A DNA stretch of 64,000 nucleotides from CAWKPF01 sp963851415 (GTDB taxonomy: Bacteria > Acidobacteriota > Thermoanaerobaculia > Multivoradales > Multivoraceae). Location: the NCBI GenBank assembly GCA_963851415.1, contig CAWKPF010000002.1, positions 3,906,001-3,970,000 on the forward strand. The letters run 5' to 3'. Positions 41,621-50,111 of this stretch are shown piece by piece. Below the pieces are notes generated by a model. That model had not been told where the DNA came from, did no database searches, and saw only the letters and a list, made by a program, of their open reading frames with translations. Within the stretch, counting starts at the first letter, position 1; each line of letters starts with the position of its first letter. The translations under genes and the position numbers were made by a program.

Positions 41621-42652
41621 CTAGCCGACGGGAGGAATCTCGACCGGTGCGCCGCGTGAGGCGAGCGAGGTGTTCGTGGCCTCGATCAGCTCCATGATGC
41701 GGATTCCCTGATCGGCGCCGCTCAAAGGAGTCTCTCCAGCCATGATGCAGCGGCAGAAGTGCTCCGCCTCGGTCTTCAGCGCTTCTGTCCGCTCGAGGTT
41801 GGGTGTCCAGACGTCTCCGGTGCGATAGGCAACGAGGATCTTCGTATCGCTGTCCGGATCCGAGGGCTCCGCCTTGGTGATGTCGACACCGGCGTCGTAG
41901 ATCTTGACCTTCTCACTCGGCTCGACGTCGTCGTAGACGATCATGCGCCGACTTCCCCCGATCAGCGTGCGTCGGATCTTCACCGGTGCCAGCCAGTTGA
42001 CGTGCACGTGGCCGATCAGGTTGGAGTCGAAAAAGCAGGTGATGTAGGTCTGGGTCTCCGGACGGCCGTCGAGGTGGGCGATGCCGGTGGCCGATACGGC
42101 CTCCACACGCCGTGGAAGCACGTAGTCCATGATCGACAGGTCATGCACCGCCAGGTCGAAGACCACGTTCACGTCTTCCTGGACAAGGCCAAGGTTGACC
42201 CTGACGGAGTCGTAGTAGAGGACGTCGCCGAGTCGGTCGTCATGGACCAGCTCCCGGATCTTGCGGACCGCCGGGGTGAAGAGGAAGGTGTGGTCGATGG
42301 TCAGCACCAGGGACAGACGAGCTGCCTCGTCGCGCAGTCGGCGAGCCTGGTCGGCAGTCTCGGTGAACGGCTTCTCGAGCCAGATGTGCTTGCCGCGCGA
42401 CAGCGCAGCGGACGCAAGCTCGTAGTGGGTCGACACCGGAGTGGCGATGGCCACGGCTTCGATCTGGGGGTCGTGAATGACCTCCAGGAAGTTGGCCGTC
42501 GTTCGGATGCCGGGATGGCGGCGTGCGGCCAGCTCGCGGCGCTCGGGCCGCAGATCGGCCACCGCGACCAGTTGCGCGTCGGTCAGCTCTGCAAAATTGC
42601 GCGCCAGGTTGGGCCCCCAGTACCCGTACCCGACCAGACCGATTCGGATCAT
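41621..42652 (-). CDS. Gfo/Idh/MocA sugar oxidoreductase (WlbA/WbpB-like)
   Basis: 343 aa from ATG 42652; in-frame ATGs at 42679 and 42706 are possible. The Rossmann motif is GLVGYGYWGPNLARN, followed by ATPVSTHYELA and the family EKPFTETADQA. WlbA/WbpB oxidises the 3-OH of UDP-GlcNAcA so that an aminotransferase can add nitrogen. Aminotransferase and acetyltransferase genes of matching type lie upstream in the same operon. The UDP-GlcNAc 6-dehydrogenase needed first (WbpA) is not in the window. Confidence 0.88.
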   Translation of the reverse strand: MIRIGLVGYGYWGPNLARNFAELTDAQLVAVADLRPERRELAARRHPGIRTTANFLEVIHDPQIEAVAIATPVSTHYELASAALSRGKHIWLEKPFTETADQARRLRDEAARLSLVLTIDHTFLFTPAVRKIRELVHDDRLGDVLYYDSVRVNLGLVQEDVNVVFDLAVHDLSIMDYVLPRRVEAVSATGIAHLDGRPETQTYITCFFDSNLIGHVHVNWLAPVKIRRTLIGGSRRMIVYDDVEPSEKVKIYDAGVDITKAEPSDPDSDTKILVAYRTGDVWTPNLERTEALKTEAEHFCRCIMAGETPLSGADQGIRIMELIEATNTSLASRGAPVEIPPVG

Positions 42653-42739
42653 GAAGGGGAAGTTCTCCGCACTATGCATCGAGGGTCCACCGGGATCCGG
42701 TGGCATTCAACGGAGTCTAGCAAGACTACAGAAACTTCA

Positions 42740-43519
42740 CTACCGCGTTCCCTCTTTGGTGCCCCGGTCGCCTCGGGGGTGCCGCCACAGTTCCCACCGC
42801 AGCCACGACATGTCGAGCAGCGCACGCTGGATGTTGCTCCACTTGGCGGAGGAGGGTACTCCTGCCTCTCGGCGGAAGTAGTCGCACTCCACCTCGCGAA
42901 CGCGGTAGCCCATCGCGTGGGCCCGGATGATGGTCTCGGCGGTGATGAAGGAGGTGGCGTCGGAGCGAGTCGGAATCGAGCCCAGGACTTCGCGGCGATA
43001 GAGCTGCACGAAGTTGAAGTCGCGAACGGGAACTCCGAACAGGCCACGAATCAGGGTCCGGTTGAGCCAGGAGACGCCCCGACGCAGCCGCCCGACTCCA
43101 GGATAGGTGCGGCGCCCGACCACCACCACGTCGGTTTCTGCCATGTGGGGAACGAGAGTGTCGAGACTCTCGTAGCGAAAGGGGTAGTCGGCAGCGTTGT
43201 GGGTCACCCAGTCGAGGTTGACACGCGGAAAACCCACCCTCAGCGATCCACCCTGGCGGAGGTTCTGCTGGTTGCGCACCGAGGTCACCTCGGGAAAGCG
43301 TTGGACCATCTCTGCGGCGACCTGCGCGGTCGCGTCCGAGCTGCAGTCGTCGATCACCAGGATCTCGAAGTGCCCGACCCGGCTGCGAAGAGCGGCTACC
43401 ATGAGAGGGAGGTTGTGTCGCAGGTTCTCCGCGTCGTTGAAGGCGGGCAGAACGACGCTCAGGCCGATCTCGGGGTAGCGTGCGGCGGATGCCTCCCGCG
43501 GCTCGAGCGGCTCCACCAT
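42740..43519 (-). CDS. Family 2 glycosyltransferase (polyprenyl-phosphate type)
   Basis: 259 aa, soluble GT-A fold. It opens with LSVVLPAFNDAENL, then ILVIDDCSSDATA. In the place of the usual DxD metal motif it has NAADYPF, so only the second acidic position is kept. The C-terminal part matches dolichol/polyprenyl-phosphate sugar transferases. It has no membrane tail. It lies four bases from the acetyltransferase stop in the seven-gene operon. Confidence 0.85.
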   Translation of the reverse strand: MVEPLEPREASAARYPEIGLSVVLPAFNDAENLRHNLPLMVAALRSRVGHFEILVIDDCSSDATAQVAAEMVQRFPEVTSVRNQQNLRQGGSLRVGFPRVNLDWVTHNAADYPFRYESLDTLVPHMAETDVVVVGRRTYPGVGRLRRGVSWLNRTLIRGLFGVPVRDFNFVQLYRREVLGSIPTRSDATSFITAETIIRAHAMGYRVREVECDYFRREAGVPSSAKWSNIQRALLDMSWLRWELWRHPRGDRGTKEGTR

Positions 43520-43523
43520 GTCG

Positions 43524-44213
43524 TCAGAGCACCCTGCGGAAGTCGGTTTCCGGATCGACCTTTCGCACAGGCTTCGCCGGGACGCCGTAGGCGAGCATAC
43601 CGCGTGGGATCTTGCCCACGACCACCGCGCCGGCTCCGACTATGGCTCCTGCGCCCACCTCTGCCCGGGCCGCCAGAGTGACGCCGGTCGAGAGGAAAGC
43701 TCCCTCTCCGACCCTTGCGCGCCCGCCCATGCAGACTCCTGGGCTCACCGAAGCCCCGTTCTCGAGCACACAGTCGTGCTCGACGATCGCGCCGGTGTTC
43801 ACGACCACCTGCTGCTGCACGATTGCCCCGGTGTGAACGACTGCCCGAGGGAGGATCACGCTGCCATCACCGATCGACGCGGTGGGGGACACGATCGCCG
43901 AAGCGTGCTGAGCGACTCCGAAACGAGCTCCCTGGGCGGCCAGTTCCTGGGCAATACGCAGACGAAGCAGGTTGTCGCCCAGGGCCAGAACCACTATCCC
44001 TGCGAATTCTTCTAGCTGGGTCAAGGGCCCCAGCACCGGGGCCCCCAGCACGCTCGATCCGTGGAGCTCGGGGTTGTCGTCGAGGAAGGCGATTTCCGTT
44101 TCGATGCCACTCGAGCGCAGCGCCTCCAGGACGACCCGCCCCTGCCCTCCGGCTCCGACGATTCGCCAGGGGACTCTTGCTTCCGAGTCTGTCGAGCTCA
44201 CTCTGCTAGACAT
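43524..44213 (-). CDS. NeuD/PglD-type sugar O/N-acyltransferase
   Basis: 229 aa from ATG 44213. An N-terminal Rossmann-like PglD domain (VGAGGQGRVVLEALR, about 19-33) precedes a left-handed beta-helix with hexapeptide repeats (VVHTGAIVQQQVVVNTGA region), ending in GIPAKPV-like GVPAKPVR. The catalytic His is expected in VEHDCVL. It overlaps the preceding aminotransferase gene by 16 bp, so the two likely act together: amino transfer, then N-acetylation, as in PglE/PglD or perosamine pathways. Confidence 0.9.
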   Translation of the reverse strand: MSSRVSSTDSEARVPWRIVGAGGQGRVVLEALRSSGIETEIAFLDDNPELHGSSVLGAPVLGPLTQLEEFAGIVVLALGDNLLRLRIAQELAAQGARFGVAQHASAIVSPTASIGDGSVILPRAVVHTGAIVQQQVVVNTGAIVEHDCVLENGASVSPGVCMGGRARVGEGAFLSTGVTLAARAEVGAGAIVGAGAVVVGKIPRGMLAYGVPAKPVRKVDPETDFRRVL

Positions 44214-45352
44214 CGTTCGAGGTTCTCGACGACGAAGTCCTGTTGAGCCTGGGTCAGGCCTGGAAAGATCGGAAGGAAGAATGTGGAGCGGGCGGCGTGC
44301 TCGGTGTGTGGGAGCGCAAGGTCCTGCATCGTCGACGCGAACACTGGCTCGTGGTGGAGAGGTTGGATTCCTCGTCGGCAGGAGACCCCGAGATCTGCCA
44401 TGCGACTCGTCAGCCGATCCACCTCCACAGTAGCCGCGTCGGTGAGCTTGACGCAGTAAGAGGAGTAGCAGTGCTCCGCCTCTTCGGGAACGAAGGGTCC
44501 TTCGAGCTCCTCGATCTCCGCGATTCGCTCGTCGTAGTAGCGCGCCAGGGCCCGGCGCTGTTCGAGCATGGTCTCCACCCGGCGCATCTGTACGAGACCG
44601 ATCGCGGCCTGGATGTCGGTGAGGCGGTAGTTGTAGCCGGGCTCGTGGTAGCTCTGGAGAATGGCGCCCCGGGCCTGATGGCGTGCGAGATCCGAGACGC
44701 TGGCCCCGGTCGAGCGCAACTGTCGGGCCCGCTCGGCCTGCTCGGCATCGTCGGTGACCAGCATGCCACCCTCGCCCGTAGTGATCATCTTGCGTGGGTG
44801 GAAGCTGAAGCAGGCGGGAATCCCGTGACTGCCGAGGCGTCCGCCCCGGTAGCTCGCTCCGAAGGCCGTTGCGGCGTCTTCGAGCAGGGCGATTCCGTGC
44901 CGTTGGGCTACTGCGCGGAGTCCATCCAGATCGGCAGGCAAGCCGATCTGGTCGACGATCATGAGCCCCTTCACTCGAGGAGTGATTCGTTTCTCGACAT
45001 CGGCAGGGTCGAGGTTGAAGGTCCGTGGGTCGATGTCGGCGAAGACCGGCTGTGCGCCCGCCATCAAGACCGCGTTGGCGTTGGCCATGCATGTGAACGA
45101 GGGCATCAACACCTGGTCGTCACGTTCGATCCCCAGGGTCCGCATGGTCAGGTGCAGAGCGCTCGTTGCCGCGTTGGTCGCCACCGCGTGGGGGACTCCG
45201 ATCCACTCGGCGACGCAAGCTTCGAACTCCGCCACCCTGGGTCCGAGGCTGATCCAGCCCGATAGCAGCACTTCGCGCACCGCCTCGACCTCTTCTTCTT
45301 CGAGCCATGGTCGCATCAAGGGCACGTGATCCACGAACAGATCAGAGCTCAT
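44198..45352 (-). CDS. DegT/DnrJ/EryC1 sugar aminotransferase 2
   Basis: 384 aa. PLP enzyme with the Schiff-base lysine in SFHPRKMITTGEGGM, and PGYNYRLTDIQAAIGL. It resembles perosamine synthase and PglE-like C4 aminotransferases. ATG 45352 overlaps the stop of the acetyltransferase gene by four bases, and its own 3' end overlaps the NeuD-type gene. Strong similarity to aminotransferase 1 (39366-40577) suggests duplication within the locus. Confidence 0.92.
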   Translation of the reverse strand: MSSDLFVDHVPLMRPWLEEEEVEAVREVLLSGWISLGPRVAEFEACVAEWIGVPHAVATNAATSALHLTMRTLGIERDDQVLMPSFTCMANANAVLMAGAQPVFADIDPRTFNLDPADVEKRITPRVKGLMIVDQIGLPADLDGLRAVAQRHGIALLEDAATAFGASYRGGRLGSHGIPACFSFHPRKMITTGEGGMLVTDDAEQAERARQLRSTGASVSDLARHQARGAILQSYHEPGYNYRLTDIQAAIGLVQMRRVETMLEQRRALARYYDERIAEIEELEGPFVPEEAEHCYSSYCVKLTDAATVEVDRLTSRMADLGVSCRRGIQPLHHEPVFASTMQDLALPHTEHAARSTFFLPIFPGLTQAQQDFVVENLERCLAE

Positions 45353-45831
45353 CGAGTGCCTCCCGCCGCGCGTCCCGCCAACACTCGAGCCGGAACGCCC
45401 GCTACGACCTCTCCTGCGGCGACGTCGCGGGTTACCACGGCTCCGGCGCCGACCAGCGCTCCGGCACCTACCTCGATCCCGCCGAGCACGACGACCCCGC
45501 TGCCGATCGAGGCCCCCTTTCGTACCGTGGTGCGCAATAGCTCCCAGTCGTCCTCCGACTGCAGCCGGCCATCCACCGCCGCTCGAGGGTGAGAATCATT
45601 GACGAACATCACTCCGTGTCCGACGAAGACCTCGTCCTCCAGGGTGACCCCTTCACAAAGGAAAGAGTGTGAAGAGATCTTGCAGCGCTCTCCGACGACG
45701 ACGCCCTTCTGGATCTCGACGAAGGGCCCCACGGTCGAGTCGCGCCCGATCTGGCATCCGTAGAGATTGACCAACTCGGGGTAGAAGATCCGGGCTCCCT
45801 CTCCGAGAGCGACGTCATCGGCGACGGGCAT
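45349..45831 (-). CDS. WbpD/WlbB-like UDP-sugar N-acetyltransferase
   Basis: 160 aa, a short left-handed beta-helix. Family landmarks are VGPFVEIQKGVVVGERCKI, CEGVTLEDEVFVGHG, and FVNDSHPRA, matching the NDxxPR motif of WbpD/WlbB. WbpD acetylates the 3-amino group of UDP-GlcNAc3NA. It lies between a WbpE-like aminotransferase (nine bases upstream) and aminotransferase 2 (four-base overlap), consistent with this pathway. Confidence 0.9.
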   Translation of the reverse strand: MPVADDVALGEGARIFYPELVNLYGCQIGRDSTVGPFVEIQKGVVVGERCKISSHSFLCEGVTLEDEVFVGHGVMFVNDSHPRAAVDGRLQSEDDWELLRTTVRKGASIGSGVVVLGGIEVGAGALVGAGAVVTRDVAAGEVVAGVPARVLAGRAAGGTR

Positions 45832-45840
45832 GAGATTCTC

Positions 45841-46980
45841 CTAAGCGGAAGCGGTCACGGCCACCGACTCTTCGACGGCGTTGACGACCGCCTCCACGGC
45901 TGCGTCGTTCATCTCTGGATAGCACGGAAGGGAAAGCTCCTGCTCGGCCATGCGCTCGGCCACCGGAAACTGGCCCCGACGATAGCCCAGCTGAGCGAGA
46001 CAGGGTTGGAGATGGATCGCACACGGGTAGTGGATTCCAGTGGCGATGCCTCGCTCATCGAGAGACTGACGCAAGCGGTCGCGTTCTCCCGAGAGGACGG
46101 CGTAGACGTGGTAGACGTGCCGGCCCCTCGAATCGGGAGTGGGAAGCTCGATACCCTTCACTTCTGCCAACTGCTGGTCGTAGGCGCGGGCCACGCGTCG
46201 GCGCTCCTCCGTCCAAGCCTCGAGATGGCGCAGCTTCACGCCCAACACCGCTCCTTGCAGCCCTTCCATGCGGTAGTTGAAGCCGAGCAGTTCGTGCTGG
46301 CCCTTCTCTTGCTGTCCCCAGTCCCGCAGGGCTCGGACCCGCTCTGCCAACTCGTCATCGTCGGTGACGACCGCGCCGGCCTCACCGTACGCACCGAGGT
46401 TCTTGCCGGGATAGAAGCTGAAGGCGCCGAGGCGTGCCATCGAGCCGGCGCGGCGAGGCTCGCCCCCCAGATCGAGTCCGCTCGCGCCGTGGGCTTGCGC
46501 TGCATCTTCGACCACCAACAGGTCGTGATCCCTCGCAATCGCGAGCAGGGCGGTCATGTCGGCGCAGCGCCCGTAGAGGTGGACCGGGATGAGGGCTCGA
46601 GTTTGCTCGGTGATGGCAGTGCGCACGAGGTCGGGGTCGAGGGTCCAGCTCACCGGATCGACGTCGACCACTACCGGGGTCGCACCGGTGTAGTGAACTG
46701 CGGCCGCGGTGGCGAGAAAGGTCATCGCGGGCACGATCACTTCGTCCCCGGGGCCGATGCCGGCAGCCAGCAGCGCCAGATGCAGTGCGCTCGTTCCGCT
46801 GTTGGTGCCAATGGCGTGCCTCACTCCTACGTGGGCAGCAAAGTCTCTCTCGAAGGCTTGAACGCTCGGACCGAGGATGAAACTACAGTTCTCGAGCACC
46901 TGGTTGATCGCGATCTCGATCTCCGGACGGATCTCGCGATATTGAGCCTGGAGATCGAGATAGGGAACCCGTAGCGTCAT
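45841..46980 (-). CDS. DegT/DnrJ/EryC1 sugar aminotransferase 3 (WbpE/WlbC-like)
   Basis: 379 aa. The Schiff-base lysine is in FYPGKNLGAYGEAGA. RVPYLDLQAQYREIRPE at the start and LHLQPC near the end are typical of the WbpE/WlbC group, which forms UDP-3-amino sugars. It is more distant from the other two aminotransferases of the locus. It is the first gene of the seven-gene leftward operon; AAGGAG stands about ten bases before ATG 46980 and a candidate promoter lies about 100 bp upstream. Confidence 0.92.
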   Translation of the reverse strand: MTLRVPYLDLQAQYREIRPEIEIAINQVLENCSFILGPSVQAFERDFAAHVGVRHAIGTNSGTSALHLALLAAGIGPGDEVIVPAMTFLATAAAVHYTGATPVVVDVDPVSWTLDPDLVRTAITEQTRALIPVHLYGRCADMTALLAIARDHDLLVVEDAAQAHGASGLDLGGEPRRAGSMARLGAFSFYPGKNLGAYGEAGAVVTDDDELAERVRALRDWGQQEKGQHELLGFNYRMEGLQGAVLGVKLRHLEAWTEERRRVARAYDQQLAEVKGIELPTPDSRGRHVYHVYAVLSGERDRLRQSLDERGIATGIHYPCAIHLQPCLAQLGYRRGQFPVAERMAEQELSLPCYPEMNDAAVEAVVNAVEESVAVTASA

Positions 46981-47012
46981 TGGGGAGTCTCCTTGCAGCC
47001 ATCGTGGTTGAC

Positions 47013-47041
47013 GAGCACCCTGCTACGCCCGCAGGGCTCTC
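47013..47041 (-). promoter_or_regulatory. Leader hairpin of the amino-sugar operon
   Basis: In the 148-bp gap before the operon, CCCTGC (47018-47023) pairs with GCAGGG (47031-47036) around a 7-nt loop, with GAG/CTC extending the stem. On the minus strand the loop reads GGGCGTA. This is only loosely like the ops element (GGCGGTAG) used by RfaH in polysaccharide operons, with two mismatches. A regulatory role is inference. Confidence 0.3.
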
Positions 47042-47056
47042 GCCGGCCCGTCTAGC

Positions 47057-47085
47057 ACCCTAGCAACCCCTATCTTTTCTTTCAA
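47057..47085 (-). promoter_or_regulatory. Candidate sigma-70-type promoter of the amino-sugar operon
   Basis: On the minus strand TTGAAA (47085-47080) and TAGGGT (47062-47057) are separated by exactly 17 bp. The -35 word matches the consensus in five of six places, the -10 word in three. The region is the most AT-rich of the locus. Transcription would start near 47050 and give a leader of about 70 nt that includes the hairpin. Confidence 0.4.
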
Positions 47086-47128
47086 GACTAGTAAAACAGC
47101 ACCCGGCGATCCTCAGCATTCCTCCTCC

Positions 47129-48404
47129 TCAGGCCAGGCTCGAGGACGACTCGACTGGTTCCGGTGCGTCGGGGACGGGTCGGGGGTCCTTCCGCAGGTT
47201 CGAGCCGCCCATCAGCCAGAGTGGCATCCCCGGTAGCCCCCAGGCCACGAGGGAACCTCGAACCAGCAATCCGAGCATGAATCCTTCACTCGCCGTGCCG
47301 AGCCCGCGCCGAACCATCATTTCCTGAAAGGCGACTTCCATCAGTCCGAGTCCACCCGGGCTGATCGGGATCGCTGTGGCTACCCAGGCCGTCGGCACCA
47401 TCACGAGATAGTCGTAGTAGCGAGCTGCCTCGATTCCGGCGAGTCCGCCCAGCACCCAGACCGCGGTGATGGAGCAGACTTGCGCCGAGATCGCGACCAG
47501 CGCCGCGGCCCCGAGGAGAAGCGGCGCATCACGAAAGCTCTGCAGGGAGGCGTCGACTCTCTGCCAGGCGCGGCGCAGTGGGGCCCACAGCAGGTGCTGC
47601 TTCGAGGCCAGGAGTCGACGCACCCAGGGCGAGTAGGCAACGAAGGTTCGACGACCAGAAGGGCCACCAGAAGCGCCGATCAGGGTCGCGAAGAGCTGCT
47701 CGCTGCCGCGCGGATCGAGCAGCAGTGCGGCCAGTCCGGCCAGGATGAGGACTCCGAGGCCGAGTATCCGGTCGGCGACCAGCGTCGACGCCACCTCGAT
47801 TCCCTTGCCGGTTTTCCGGATCGCCTCGTACCCCTTGATGACGTCACCGCCCGCGCCACCGGGGACGAAGGTGTTGAAGAACAGGCCCAGAAAATGGAGT
47901 CGAGCGACGCTGGCGACCGGCAGATCAAGTCCGGCGGCCCTCAGACAGGAGCCCCCAGCGCACACCGATCAGCCCGAGCCCGCATCCGAAGAGCGTCATC
48001 GGGAGCCACAGGCGACCGAGCTGAATCCGGCTCCAGGCCGTAGCGAGTCCCGGCAGAAGGAGGACGGGCCCGTCCGGCGACACCAGGCGGGCTGGAACGC
48101 GGAGTTCGACCGGCTGAGGGGTCTCGGTCAGCAGCAGATGAAGCTCAGGGGCATCGGCCTCGTGCGGCTGGACGAAGAACCGTTCACCGACGCTCACCTC
48201 GTTGGCTCGAAGAGGACGTCGGGCACCGTCACCCTCCTCCACGATGAGGGACGGCGACTCTGCCTCGAGAGGGGCTGTGATCTCGGCGGCGTCTCGGATC
48301 TCGACCCGAGAGACCATGAACCAGACGATTCCCGACAGCACCAGCAGCTTTGCCAGGAGGGCGAGGCGTGAGCGGGTGCGGGGGCCGAGGGTCATGGACA
48401 TCAC
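47129..48404 (-). pseudogene. UPF0104/LPG_synthase_TM membrane protein with +1 frameshift
   Basis: Two overlapping frames make one family-length protein: 48404-47925 (159 aa) and 47965-47129 (278 aa). The first has TM1 (LALLAKLLVLSGIVWFMVS) and reaches ..GVRWGLL. The second supplies LRAAGLDLP and the family core HFLGLFFNTFVPGGAGGDVIKGY and ATAIPISPGGLGLMEVA. Skipping one base near 47948-47956, which includes a run of five C, restores one frame. Such proteins are flippase-like membrane proteins common in polysaccharide loci. An extracytoplasmic insert of about 100 residues after TM1 is unusual. A sequencing error in the C run is as likely as a real mutation. Confidence 0.75.
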
Positions 48405-48674
48405 AAACGCAAGCTAGCAAGTCACGGCTTTTCTCGCAAATCTTGTAATTTACCTCCTGGAGAGGGGCCCCCAGCGAGCCCTTTGGAGGATAAGCTCCGA
48501 AAATTGCGGCGCGCGAAGGCCGTTCCTCAAGCCAGGGGCGAGAGTTCGTGCTGTCCATCTCCCTCTTTGCAGTGAGTCTCCGAGCGTCCGCGGACACGGA
48601 CCCTCAGAGACAACCGGGTCGATGCCGACCCTCATGGTGCCCTCAAATTTCCTTCAACCCTGGAGGCTTCTTTC

Positions 48675-50058
48675 ATGCCAACCGGATTCCTGCTCCGCCG
48701 CTTCGAGTCGACCGATGGCACCGCCATCGTCTGGAACGATCGGGATTACTCGTATTCCTGGCTCGCCGAGCGCTTTCGTACCTCTCCTGAAGCGGATCGA
48801 GGAGCTCCAGGTGCCGCGGGGCTCTGTGGTGGCCATCGAGGCCGATTTCTCACCCTCCTCGACGGCGCTGCTTCTGGCACTGGTGCAGCACGGGTGCGTC
48901 GTCGTGCCACTCACCGAAAGCGTGCGCCAGCAGCGCGAAGAGTTCCTCGAGATCGCGCAGGTCGAGCACAGCTTTCAATTGGACTCCGACGACGAGCCTG
49001 CTCTCGAGACCTTTGGCAGAGTCGCGGATCACGAGCACTATCTGGAGCTTCGGGATCGTGGCCACGCTGGTCTCGTGCTCTTCTCCTCCGGCTCTACCGG
49101 CAAGAGCAAGGCCGCCGTTCACGACTTCCATCCCCTGCTCGAGAAGTTCCACGTCGAGCGTCAACGGATGGTCACGATCTCGTTCCTGTTGTACGACCAC
49201 ATCGGTGGTGTCAATACGCTGCTGTATACCCTGTCGAATCGGGGGACCCTGGTGACGGTACCCGAGCGCACACCGGACGCGGTGATGGCGGCGGTGGAGA
49301 AGAATGGCGTCCAACTGTTGCCGACGTCTCCGACCTTTCTGAATCTGCTCTTGCTGAGCGAGGCGCACCAGCGGCACGACCTGTCGTCGCTCGAGCTGGT
49401 CACCTACGGTACGGAGCCGATGCCCGAGACGACCCTGCAGCGGTTCCACGCACAGTTTCCCCACATACGGCTACAGCAGACCTACGGGCTCTCCGAGGTC
49501 GGGATTCTGCGCTCGAAGTCGAAGAGCTCCGACTCCCTCTGGCTGAAGATCGGAGGAGAGGGCTTCGAGACCCGTGTAGTCGACGGCTTGCTCGAGATCA
49601 AGGCGCGTTCGGCGATGCTCGGCTACCTCAACGCGCCGAGCCCGTTCACCGAGGACGGCTGGTTTCAGACCGGAGACAGCGTCGAGGTCGACGGTGAGTT
49701 CTACCGCATCCTCGGGCGCAAGTCGGAGATGATCAACGTCGGCGGCCAGAAGGTCTATCCGACAGAAGTGGAGGGGGTCATCCGGCTGATGGACAACGTT
49801 GCGGATGTCACCGTCTACGGTGAGAGCAATCCCATCGTCGGTCAGATCGTCTGCGCAGATGTGAGGGTCGAGGATCCGGAGTCGAGGCGCGAGCTGGCCT
49901 CTCGCCTCAAGAAGTTCTGCGGCGAGCGGCTCGAGAGTTTCAAAGTCCCGGCACGAATCCGTTTGACGGAGGAGACACTCCACTCCGAGCGCTTCAAGAA
50001 GATGCGTCCGAAGCAAAAGGCCACGGCCGAGTCGACTACTGGCGGTGGCGGGGCTTGA
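48675..50058 (+). pseudogene. ANL-superfamily acyl/aryl-CoA ligase with +1 frameshift
   Basis: The N-terminus MPTGFLLRRFESTDGTAIVW.. (ATG 48675, GGAGG eight bases upstream) is the usual beginning of this ligase group. It runs to ..SWLAERF at 48776. The rest of the enzyme lies one frame over, from about 48778 (VPLLKRIEEL..) to the stop at 50058. It has the P-loop SSGSTGKSKAA, QTYGLSEVG, GDSVEVDGEFYRILGRKSEMINVGG and a C-terminal Lys-rich end. One extra base near 48771-48780 accounts for the shift. The enzyme would activate an acid as an adenylate, perhaps to acylate an amino sugar. The 270-bp gap upstream (48405-48674) is a divergent promoter region without a gene. Confidence 0.75.
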
Positions 50059-50111
50059 CGCGTGAGTCGCGCTTCCGGCTCGAGAGGACCTTCGGCCGGA
50101 GGTAGCCCGTC

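Noticed and set aside
46981..47128. A tRNA or other stable RNA in the gap before the amino-sugar operon
   Set aside because: Only one small stem-loop is seen; there is no cloverleaf or CCA end.
48622..48778. ATG 48622 as the start of the ligase in the main frame
   Set aside because: The first 50 residues in that frame are not ligase-like, whereas the other frame has the family N-terminus and a strong GGAGG site at 48662.
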